A stretch of DNA of 64,000 nt from Parvibacter caecicola (lineage in GTDB: Bacteria > Actinomycetota > Coriobacteriia > Coriobacteriales > Eggerthellaceae). Positions 58,204-64,000 of this stretch are shown here, one piece after another; within the stretch, counting starts at the first letter, position 1, and every line of letters starts with the position of its first letter. Both the position numbers and the translations under genes were made by a program. The stretch lies in contig NZ_QIBY01000004.1 of NCBI RefSeq assembly GCF_003725335.1, positions 62,001-126,000 of the forward strand. The letters run 5' to 3'. A model generated the notes under the pieces. The model was not told where the DNA came from. It saw nothing but the letters and a program-made list of their open reading frames with translations, and did no database searches.

Positions 58204-58887
58204 TCACCTGCGCGTAGGGGGTACTCCAATCCGCCCCACTGTGACCTCGTCATTATCCCATATGAGCTCGGTGAACGACGCGTTGCCGATCTTCTCGGGC
58301 TCGTTCACCCGCGCGCGGTCGAACAGGTACACCAGCGTGCGCACGGTGAAGGCATGGGTGACCACCAGCACGTTGCCGCCTCCCTGGGATTCGATTTGCC
58401 GGCCCACGTCCTGCAGGAAGCTGCGCAGCCGCGCTTCGATGGCGGCGAAGTTCTCGGCCCGGCCGGTGGTGTCAATGGCGGCGAAGTAGTCGGCAATTTG
58501 GGGCAGTTGGCGATTGTGGTGGCTGCGCGGCAGCACCTCGCCGAAGCAGGCGGCCAGCGCGTCTTGCATGAACTGGCGGTCCTCCCCTTCCAGCTGACCG
58601 TAGCACCATTCCCGCAGGCGGGAATCGGCGTGCAGTGGCAGCTCTTCGGGGATGCCCTGGCCGCGGGCAGAAAGCCACGCCTTCCACGCGATTTCCAGGG
58701 TGGCACGGGCGCGGCCGCTGTCGGAGGAGTAGCCGGCCACGAATGTGCGATTGGCAAGGCGACGCCCCAATTCCGCTGCGGCATACTCGCCGGCAGCCGT
58801 GAGCGGGGTGTCGCACCAGCCCTGCACCCGGTTCATCACGTTGAAGATGGTTTCGCCGTGGCGGGCCACGTAAAACGTAACGGTCAT
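58204..58887 (-). CDS. Histidine phosphatase (phosphoglycerate-mutase-like) protein
   Basis: A 227-residue histidine-phosphatase-superfamily protein. The phospho-His motif is FYVARHGETIFNV (His near residue 9), followed by TPLTAAGEYAAAELGRRL, SDSGRARATLEI, LREWCYGQLEGE and the second catalytic His in VLVVTHAFTVRTLVYLF. Cofactor-dependent mutase activity is unlikely to be read from sequence; many such proteins are general or sugar-phosphate phosphatases. GGAGG precedes ATG 58887. Confidence 0.88.
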   Translation of the reverse strand: MTVTFYVARHGETIFNVMNRVQGWCDTPLTAAGEYAAAELGRRLANRTFVAGYSSDSGRARATLEIAWKAWLSARGQGIPEELPLHADSRLREWCYGQLEGEDRQFMQDALAACFGEVLPRSHHNRQLPQIADYFAAIDTTGRAENFAAIEARLRSFLQDVGRQIESQGGGNVLVVTHAFTVRTLVYLFDRARVNEPEKIGNASFTELIWDNDEVTVGRIGVPPTRR

Positions 58888-59018
58888 GGCACGCCTCCTT
58901 TCATGCCGCACACGTTTTCAGTGTAGGGCAAGCCGCCAACCCGCCGCATCAGCCGATACGCGGCGGTAACCTGTGAAGAGGCCACCCCCGCCCGTCCGGG
59001 CGCAATCGCAGCCGGCGC

Positions 59019-59049
59019 ATAGGCAGAGATAGAATCTCTGCCCTACGAA
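59019..59049 (-). repeat. REP-like palindrome R7
   Basis: On the - strand TTCGTAGGGCAGAGAT-tct-ATCTCTGCCTAT with GTAG foot. It lies 45 bp left of element E1. Confidence 0.85.
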
Positions 59050-59093
59050 AGCGACAGAGACGAACGTTCAAGCACGAATAGAGCTGCCCCCTT

Positions 59094-59206
59094 GGCTGGC
59101 CCGGTTGGGCGGGGCGGAGCGAGGTGAGGCAAAGCCCAAGGAGTGCCGAGACCACAGGCTCGGCACGACGACGCGTCGAGCGCAGCCCCGCCCAACCGGG
59201 CCAGCC
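59094..59206. repeat. Structured repeat element E1
   Basis: A 113-nt element. Outer stem of 22 perfect pairs (GGCTGGCCCGGTTGGGCGGGGC side, 59094-59115, with 59185-59206). Inside: GGAGCGAGGTGAGGCAAAGC, AAGGAG, an inner hairpin GTGCCGAG/CTCGGCAC with ACCACAGG at its tip, then GACGACGCGTCGAGCGCA. E2 and E3 keep the GGAGCGAG, AAGC and TCGAGCGCA blocks while stems vary. Confidence 0.75.
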
Positions 59207-59214
59207 TCCAAAAA

Positions 59215-59240
59215 CCTGACGTTATCCCCGTCCCCTGTCA
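59215..59240. repeat. TGACA...TGTCA repeat, copy 2
   Basis: CCTGACGTTATCCCCG-TCCCCTGTCA, matching the copy at 55121-55147 apart from two substitutions and one missing C. Directly follows element E1. Confidence 0.6.
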
Positions 59241-59267
59241 CTCCCCCGTCACGGACGCGGGCGCGGC

Positions 59268-60035
59268 TTAGTTGTTGGCGTAGTTGGAGAGAAAGGCTTT
59301 GGTACGGTTGTGCTGGGGGTTGTTGATCAGCTGCTCCGCCGGCCCCTCTTCCACAATCACACCGCCGTCCATGAAAATGATGCGGTCGGCCACGTCGCGG
59401 GCGAAGCTCATCTCGTGGGTGACGATCACCATGGTCATGTGCTCGCTGGCCAAATCGCGGATCACCTTCAGCACCTCGCGGGTGAGCTCGGGGTCGAGCG
59501 CGCTTGTGGGCTCGTCGAAGAACAGCACGTCGGGGTTCATGGCCAAGGCGCGGGCAATGGCCACCCGCTGCTGCTGACCGCCGGAAAGCTCACAGGGCAC
59601 CATGGCCTCCTTGCCGGAAAGCCCCATCTTCGCCAGCAGCTCCACGGCCCGCGCCTCCGCCTGTTCCTTGGGCATCTTCTGCACGCAGATCAGCGGGTCG
59701 GTGATGTTTTTCATTACGGTGTAGTGGGGAAATAGGTTGAAGTTCTGGAACACCAGGCCAAAGCGCTCCTTGGCCTTGGCCAGCACCTGCTTGCCGCCGT
59801 AAACGGCCCGGCCGCCCGCATCGGTGGCCACCGCCAAATCGCCGTAAGCGAGGCTGCCGCCGTCCAAGGTTTCCAGCAGCGTCATGCAGCGCAGCAGCGT
59901 GGACTTCCCGCCGCCGGAGGGGCCGATGATGGCCAGCACGTCCCCTTTGTTCACCGTAAGAGAGATGTCCTTGAGCACCTGATTGCTCCCAAAGCTCTTC
60001 TTCCCGCTCTCAAGACTCACCACAGCATCGGTCAT
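59268..60035 (-). CDS. Polar amino-acid ABC transporter ATP-binding protein
   Basis: A 255-residue ABC ATPase of the GlnQ/HisP type: Walker [10 protein letters not shown] (near 38), Q-loop [15 protein letters not shown], signature [17 protein letters not shown], Walker [17 protein letters not shown] and switch [16 protein letters not shown]. It powers uptake with the permease at 60225-60878 and the binding protein at 61062-61928. The ATPase gene is separated from the permease by 189 bp containing a large stem-loop, so its dosage may be set independently. Confidence 0.94.
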   Translation of the reverse strand: MTDAVVSLESGKKSFGSNQVLKDISLTVNKGDVLAIIGPSGGGKSTLLRCMTLLETLDGGSLAYGDLAVATDAGGRAVYGGKQVLAKAKERFGLVFQNFNLFPHYTVMKNITDPLICVQKMPKEQAEARAVELLAKMGLSGKEAMVPCELSGGQQQRVAIARALAMNPDVLFFDEPTSALDPELTREVLKVIRDLASEHMTMVIVTHEMSFARDVADRIIFMDGGVIVEEGPAEQLINNPQHNRTKAFLSNYANN

Positions 60036-60106
60036 GTTGTCCTCCGTATAACCTCAGGCCTGTACCGGCCCGTCAGCACTAATAAATCGAATCCTTACCT
60101 GTCCGC

Positions 60107-60221
60107 CAAAGCAAGCGAGGGTTTCTCTGGCGCCCTAGATTGCCCTGAAATCCGACTGAGCGTACTCGGGTACGCGAAGGTAGGAATTGAGGGGCAAGAT
60201 GGGGTGCCGGAGGACTCCGCA
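60107..60221. repeat. Long multi-helix stem-loop element, copy B
   Basis: A ~115-nt imperfect palindrome between the permease and ATPase genes. Outer pairing GCGAGGGTTTCTCTGGCGCCC with GGGTGCCGGAGGACTCCGC, then AGATTGCCC opposite GGGCAAGATGG, AAATCC opposite GGAATT, and tip GCGTAC-tcg(g)-GTACGC. It shares with copy A the AGATTGCC/GGCAAG asymmetry and the GCGTAC tip. The stems between differ but pair. Confidence 0.7.
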
Positions 60222-60224
60222 GCG

Positions 60225-60878
60225 CTAATCGTGGTAATAATCAAGCTTCTTTTCCACCTTGTTCATCACGAACTCGATGAGCAGGCAGAACACCCAGTAA
60301 ATGAGGGCGGCGATGGCGTAGGGCACCATCGACACCTCGCGGGCCGCCAGCGCTTTGGCAGCGTTGAACATCTCCATGATGCCCAGCACGAAGGCAAGGG
60401 AGGTGTCCTTCACCAGGGTGATGATTTCGTTGCCCATGGCGGGCAAGATGCGCTTGATCACCTGGGGCAGCACGATTTTCATGAAGGTCTGCGCCTTGGT
60501 GTAGCCCAGCACGCTGGCGGCTTCGTACTGGCCGCGGGGGATGGACTGGATGCCGGAGCGGTAAATTTCCGCGAAATAAGCGGCATAGTTCAAGATGAAG
60601 CCGATGGCGCAGGCGCCGAACTTCCAATCAGCCCCCATCTCAAGCCCGAACAGGTAATAGGGGCCGAACATGATGGCCATCAGCTGCAGCATGAGCGGCG
60701 TGCCACGCAGGATGGAGATGTAGAAGCGGGCCACCAGCGAAAGCGGCTTGAAGCGGCTCATGCGGGCCAGCGCCACCACAACGCCCAAAGGCAGCGCGCC
60801 TATGAGCGTGATGAAGAAGATGGCAACGGTGAGCTGAAGGCCCCCCAGCAGTATTCCCATCATTACGCCGAATTCCAT
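60225..60878 (-). CDS. Polar amino-acid ABC transporter permease
   Basis: A 217-residue membrane protein of the HisM/GlnP type with about five TM helices; LTVAIFFITLIGALPLGVVVALARMS and FYISILRGTPLMLQLMAIMFG are typical, and the cytoplasmic EAA loop is YEAASVLGYTKAQTFMKIVLPQVIKRILP. I chose ATG 60878 after GAGAGGG; the open frame upstream is GC-rich spacer. Middle gene of the transporter unit. Confidence 0.94.
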   Translation of the reverse strand: MEFGVMMGILLGGLQLTVAIFFITLIGALPLGVVVALARMSRFKPLSLVARFYISILRGTPLMLQLMAIMFGPYYLFGLEMGADWKFGACAIGFILNYAAYFAEIYRSGIQSIPRGQYEAASVLGYTKAQTFMKIVLPQVIKRILPAMGNEIITLVKDTSLAFVLGIMEMFNAAKALAAREVSMVPYAIAALIYWVFCLLIEFVMNKVEKKLDYYHD

Positions 60879-60924
60879 GGCATCCCTCTCTCTTCCGGCG
60901 CCCCATCGCAGGGCGCCAAGCCAA

Positions 60925-61012
60925 GGCAAACCCCAAACCGCTGCAGCGCCAGCGGGCTGGGGTTTGCCGGGTCCGCACGGAGCCCTTCGGCAAAACGGCC
61001 CCGCCCCGAAGG
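60925..61012 (-). other. Two intercistronic hairpins between binding-protein and permease genes
   Basis: GGCAAACCCC/GGGGTTTGCC (60925-60968) and GCCCTTCGG/CCGAAGGGC (about 60980-61012), without T-runs. Stable hairpins at this place in binding-protein-dependent operons often protect the upstream message and raise the amount of binding protein relative to permease; that role is inferred. Confidence 0.6.
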
Positions 61013-61061
61013 GCAGGGCCGGCAACGGGGTCGCCGCCAAGCGGCTCCGGCTTAGGGCGCG

Positions 61062-61928
61062 TTACTCGAACAGCACCCAGTTGTCCACGGTCACGCCGTA
61101 GTCGGCGTACTTCTCGCACAGCTTCTGCACGGTGCCGTCGGCGTAGAGCTCTTTCAGGGCGTCAGTCACCTGCTTGGCCAACTCGGTGTCGCCCTTCTTG
61201 AAGCCCACGGCGTAGTGCTCGGAGCTCAGAGAGGTGGGCAGCTGGGTGTAGGCACCAGGGTTGGCGGCCATCTGGTAGGCGGCGATGGACAGGTCACAGG
61301 CCACGGCGTCCACCATGCCCGACTCCAGCTGCATGAAGGCGTTGTTGTAGTCAGTCAGCTGATCCAGCGCGGCGAAGGTGTCGGCCAGCTCTTTCTGGTC
61401 GCCATCAAGCACGTCCAGCGCGGCGGAGTCCACCTGGGTGACCACGGTCTTACCGGCCAGGTCGGCCAGGTCGGCGATGTCAGAACCGGCCTTCACCACT
61501 ACCACTTGCTCGTTGAGCATGTAGGGCTCGCTGAAGGTGTAATCGTTCTCGCGGCCCTCCATGGTAAAGCCGTTCCAGATGCAGTTGATGGAGCCTTGGT
61601 TGATGAGGGCGTCCTTGGCATCCCAGTTGATGGCGGTGGCTTCAAACTCCCAACCCAACTTGTCGCACACGGCGGCGGCCAGGTCCAAATCGAGGCCGGT
61701 GGGGTTGCCGTCGTCGCCGATGAAGCCGTAGGGCGGGTAGGAGTTGTCGTAGCCCACAATCAGCTTGGTGGCCTGGGCGGGAGCATCGGCCTCGGGGGTC
61801 TGCTGCTCGGCCGGGGCGGGCTGGGCCGCGGGCTCTTGCTTCTCAGGGGCGCCGGAGCAGCCGGCCACCAGGGCGGCCGCCAGACAGGCGGTGGCGGCGA
61901 ACGCCAGAATCTTCGTAAACTTCTTCAT
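61062..61928 (-). CDS. Amino-acid ABC transporter substrate-binding lipoprotein
   Basis: A 288-residue periplasmic-binding-protein-3-family lipoprotein: signal with lipobox LVAGC (Cys near 24), a Pro/Ala/Glu-rich linker (about 25-57), then LIVGYDNSYPPYGFIGDDGNPTGLDLDLAAAVCDKLG, the domain-1 start that binds amino acids through a conserved Arg/Asp pair. GAAGGGAA precedes ATG 61928. First gene of the transporter unit. Specific amino acid not predictable. Confidence 0.94.
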   Translation of the reverse strand: MKKFTKILAFAATACLAAALVAGCSGAPEKQEPAAQPAPAEQQTPEADAPAQATKLIVGYDNSYPPYGFIGDDGNPTGLDLDLAAAVCDKLGWEFEATAINWDAKDALINQGSINCIWNGFTMEGRENDYTFSEPYMLNEQVVVVKAGSDIADLADLAGKTVVTQVDSAALDVLDGDQKELADTFAALDQLTDYNNAFMQLESGMVDAVACDLSIAAYQMAANPGAYTQLPTSLSSEHYAVGFKKGDTELAKQVTDALKELYADGTVQKLCEKYADYGVTVDNWVLFE

Positions 61929-62096
61929 AGGGTTCCCTTCTATGGCGAACCGGAAAGCCGGTTCATTTGCATTTGCACTTTATCACGCTAAAGCGAACGG
62001 AGGGCAGTATAACACACAAGATTCACCCGTGGGGAGCGAACAGGCAGCGGGAGCTCCCTGAAGGGCAACGGCGGCCCTGGCCCCGCAAGCCACCGT

Positions 62097-62208
62097 GGCT
62101 GGGCCAGTTGGGCGGGGCGGAGCGAGGTCCGGCCAAGCCAAAGGAGGTCCGAGACTACAGGCTCGGGCCGACGACGCATCGAGCGCAGCCCCGTCCAACC
62201 GGCCCACC
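62097..62208. repeat. Structured repeat element E2
   Basis: A 112-nt relative of E1. The outer stem (62097-62118 with 62188-62208) is imperfect: one bulge, one A-C mismatch, one G-U. Inside: GGAGCGAGGTCCGGCCAAGC, AAAGGAGG, inner hairpin TCCGAG/CTCGGG with ACTACAGG tip, then GACGACGCATCGAGCGCA. Confidence 0.72.
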
Positions 62209-62220
62209 CTCCAGGAACGT

Positions 62221-62251
62221 TTAGGCAGAGATAGAATCTCTGCCCTACGAA
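62221..62251 (-). repeat. REP-like palindrome R8
   Basis: On the - strand TTCGTAGGGCAGAGAT-tct-ATCTCTGCCTAA, identical in stem and foot to R6. It lies between E2 and E3. Confidence 0.85.
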
Positions 62252-62273
62252 TTCGACCTGCGACGGCGTCTTC

Positions 62274-62402
62274 GCTGGGCCGACCCGGCGGGTCGGAGCG
62301 AGATCCGGCCAAGCGGAGTAGAGGGGAACTAACTCGCCCGCCAGGGCGAGTTAGTTCCCCTCGTACGGAGCGTCGAGCGCAGGCCTGTCGGGTCGGCCCA
62401 CC
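62274..62402. repeat. Structured repeat element E3
   Basis: A 129-nt relative of E1/E2 with a different outer stem that still pairs (GCTGGGCCGACCCGGCGGGTC with GGCCTGTCGGGTCGGCCCACC). Conserved GGAGCGAGATCCGGCCAAGC on the left and GGAGCGTCGAGCGCA on the right. The inner hairpin is replaced by a perfect 19-bp stem, GAGGGGAACTAACTCGCCC and its complement (62321-62362), around GCCA. Confidence 0.75.
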
Positions 62403-62411
62403 CTCCAGAGG

Positions 62412-63569
62412 CTATTTGCGGCCGAAGAGCTGGGGTTTGGGGCGCGCCTTCCCAATCTCTAGGAGACGCGGCTCGAAGTCGAACAGCTCGGCGGTTTCCA
62501 CCGTGTCGCTCACCTCGATGCACTTGGCCATGCAGGCATCGGCGCACAGCATGCACTGGGTACAGTCGGCCATGGAGAATTCCACCAGGCGCGTCTCGTC
62601 GTTTTGCGACTCCACCTCGCTGTAGTTCAGGGCATCGGTGGGGCAGAACATCACGCACATGCCGCAGCCGGTGCAGCGCTCCACGTCGATGGAAACCGAG
62701 CCGAAGTCGCGCCCCTGCAGGGTGTCCTGGCGCGGCGCCGGGCCCAGTTGGCACATAGCGTCCATCAGCCGCAGCGTGCGCTCGGCGGAAAACTGCGGCA
62801 TCTTGCCCGCCTGCGACACCTTCAGCCGCTCGCGGATGGAGGCCACCTTCTCGTCGCGCCCCATGCCCAGCGAATCCAGCACCGTCTTTTCCGCCACCTC
62901 GATGGCCGCCTCTTGGGCAAAGGCCTTGGCGTCGGTGAAGAAGCTGCGGCGCGACGCCCCCACCGCTTTGGCGGGGTTTTCCGGGATGTCCAGCGGGAAG
63001 TCGGACATGCGCGACATCAGCACCTTGCTGCCCATGAGGTTACGCAGGCTGCGGGCGCAGGCCAGCGTGGCGTCCACGGCCGGCACCACGTCGCGGTACT
63101 TGCACGTGGCGCAGGTGCCGTCCACCAGCACTATCTCCTCGGCGCCGGCAGCGGCAATTTCCAAAAGCGACGTTTCCTCGATACGCCCCAGGCAGGGCAC
63201 CACCGCGTACATGTCGGGGTCGGCGATGTGGCGCGCCTCCATGCGGGCGCAGGCGATCACCGCTTTGGGCTTGCCCAGGTTCTGCTGGGCGGCGGCCACC
63301 CGCGCCGCCAGCTGCTCGGCGGTGGGCTCTAGCGGCACCAGCGCCTGAGTGGGGCACACGGCCACGCAAGAGCCGCAGGAAACACATTGGGCACCGGAAA
63401 TGGCGATGGAATTCAGCTTGATGTCGATGGCGTGGCTGAAGCACACCTCCTCGCAGCGCGAGCACTGGGAATTGCGGTTGCGCACCTTCACGCAGCGGTC
63501 GGGCATGGCAACAACGGCGGCCGTGTCCAGGGCGTTGGCAACTTCCACCACATCGTTGAGGCTGGGCAT
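62412..63569 (-). CDS. Multi-cluster ferredoxin-like protein with a central Cys-rich domain
   Basis: A 385-residue cytosolic iron-sulfur protein. N-terminal clusters CSRCEEVC and CVSCGSCVAVCP (residues about 36-70), C-terminal clusters CTGCGMCVMFCP and CTQCMLCADACMAKC (about 298-355), and a middle domain with further cysteines (IACARMEARH, VVPCLGRIEETS, DGTCATCKYRDV) that resembles heterodisulfide-reductase/MvhD-type segments. It starts 9 bp after a mobA-type gene, so it may supply electrons to, or help mature, molybdoenzymes. Function unproven. Confidence 0.75.
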   Translation of the reverse strand: MPSLNDVVEVANALDTAAVVAMPDRCVKVRNRNSQCSRCEEVCFSHAIDIKLNSIAISGAQCVSCGSCVAVCPTQALVPLEPTAEQLAARVAAAQQNLGKPKAVIACARMEARHIADPDMYAVVPCLGRIEETSLLEIAAAGAEEIVLVDGTCATCKYRDVVPAVDATLACARSLRNLMGSKVLMSRMSDFPLDIPENPAKAVGASRRSFFTDAKAFAQEAAIEVAEKTVLDSLGMGRDEKVASIRERLKVSQAGKMPQFSAERTLRLMDAMCQLGPAPRQDTLQGRDFGSVSIDVERCTGCGMCVMFCPTDALNYSEVESQNDETRLVEFSMADCTQCMLCADACMAKCIEVSDTVETAELFDFEPRLLEIGKARPKPQLFGRK

Positions 63570-63578
63570 GGGTACTTC

Positions 63579-64000
63579 CTATTCTCCGAAAAAGGTCTCT
63601 TCCACCCGCTTGAGGTCTTCGGGGGTGTTCACGTTCACAAAGCAGCCGCCGCGGGGCTCCACCTCTATCACTTCCTCGCGGGTAAACTCCAGCACCTCCA
63701 GCCCCTGGCCGTCGAAGAGGTCCTGGGCGCGCACGCAGCCATCGGCCAGGGCGCGGTTTGACGCGGCCAGGCAGGCGCTGCGGCGGTAGAGGGCGTGGAA
63801 GGGCTCGAAGCCGTACTGGTTCACCGGCACCACAATGTCTGCCTTGGTTTGGGACATGCGCACCGCCTCGGCCACGATCAAAGACGGGCTGGCGAACACC
63901 ATGTCGCAGGCCACCACGGCCACATAGGGGAACCGGGCGGCGGAAAACGCCGTGTTCAGGCCGCGCAGGGCGCCCCGCTGCTCGTGCACATCGGGCACCA
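63579..64000 (-). CDS. mobA: Molybdenum cofactor guanylyltransferase, C-terminal part (cut by window edge)
   Basis: The visible ~140 residues are the C-terminal two thirds of a MobA-like nucleotidyltransferase: GALRGLNTAFSAARFPYVAVVACDMVFASPSLI (metal Asp), VPVNQYGFEPFHALYRRSACLAA and FVNVNTPEDLKRVE. MobA adds GMP to molybdopterin for DMSO-reductase-type enzymes such as the one at 34.3-37.3 kb. The N-terminal nucleotide-binding loop lies beyond base 64000. Confidence 0.85.
   Translation of the reverse strand, partial: VPDVHEQRGALRGLNTAFSAARFPYVAVVACDMVFASPSLIVAEAVRMSQTKADIVVPVNQYGFEPFHALYRRSACLAASNRALADGCVRAQDLFDGQGLEVLEFTREEVIEVEPRGGCFVNVNTPEDLKRVEETFFGE

Larger units (their letters stand above)
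58888..59267. other. Intergenic DNA filled by repeat elements
   Basis: A 380-bp region between the phosphatase and the amino-acid transporter ATPase. It contains REP-like unit R7, structured element E1 and TGACA...TGTCA copy 2 in direct succession. No gene seen. Confidence 0.65.
61929..62411. other. Intergenic region with transporter promoter and three repeat elements
   Basis: A 483-bp gap without a gene. Next to the binding-protein gene are a leader hairpin GAACCGG/CCGGTTC (61947-61964), direct TTTGCATTTGC repeats and a palindrome CTTTA-6-TAAAG (61977-61992) that may be an operator, and a TATACT box (62011-62006, - strand). The rest is elements E2, R8 and E3 head to tail. Confidence 0.6.

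Noticed and set aside
62095-62625. A 176-codon + strand frame through E2, R8 and E3
   Set aside because: It only exists because repeats are free of stops in that frame, and it runs into the ferredoxin gene on the opposite strand.

Overview
The window is high-GC, densely packed actinobacterial DNA. Gene content points to an anaerobic gut member of the Coriobacteriia, most likely Eggerthellaceae (inference from content, not from a database search). The clues are a Tat-exported DMSO-reductase-family molybdoenzyme with a TorD-type chaperone, a divergent multi-TM LuxR regulator of the kind these organisms carry in many copies, molybdenum-cofactor genes, a class B sortase and a Cna-B/LPxTG surface protein. 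No tRNA, rRNA, CRISPR array, prophage or complete insertion sequence was recognised.

Layout. 1-9.2 kb (- strand): flippase-like protein, purH, an XdhC-family protein, purN, purM, purF, sortase B and a 42-residue membrane protein. 9.2-15 kb: a Na+/neurotransmitter-type symporter, then an ABC-2 exporter locus (55-residue membrane protein, ATPase, permease) next to a LytTR regulator fused to a degenerate ABC-ATPase-like domain, with a second permease divergent from it. 15-25 kb: glmM, hisE, rpoC, rpoB. 25-31 kb is an AT-richer accessory island: a HipA-like kinase with its own N-terminal HTH and a phased operator array, two tiny membrane proteins, two Tat-type secreted proteins, a lipoprotein, and a histidine kinase/response regulator pair. 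31.6-39 kb: torD-like gene, accessory gene, Fe-S subunit, molybdoenzyme and divergent LuxR regulator. 39-45 kb: rlmB, a rae1-like NYN gene, a phasin-like gene, a LOR/SDH-domain gene, proS, ispG. 45-55 kb: rseP, a 1061-residue surface protein inserted into the otherwise classical pyrH-frr-uppS-cdsA-dxr-rseP-ispG-proS cluster. 55-64 kb: HtrA protease, GNAT, histidine phosphatase, a polar amino-acid ABC transporter, a multi-cluster ferredoxin and the end of mobA.

How genes work together. purF/M/N/H form a split purine module. The molybdoenzyme, Fe-S subunit, TorD chaperone and LuxR sensor form one respiratory module, supported by mobA at the right edge. Sortase B may anchor the LPKTG surface protein, although the genes are 38 kb apart. 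In the island, a direct repeat with 11-bp period occurs twice: 40 bp upstream of the -10 of the response-regulator gene and 39 bp upstream of a -10-like hexamer ahead of the secreted-protein genes. This suggests one regulon.

Non-coding DNA is unusually structured. There are eight copies of a REP-like palindrome with a GTAG foot, three copies of a ~110-nt element whose outer stem varies with compensation while inner blocks are conserved, two copies of a ~110-nt long stem-loop built on AGATTGCC / GGCAAG, and several other short palindrome families. All lie between genes.
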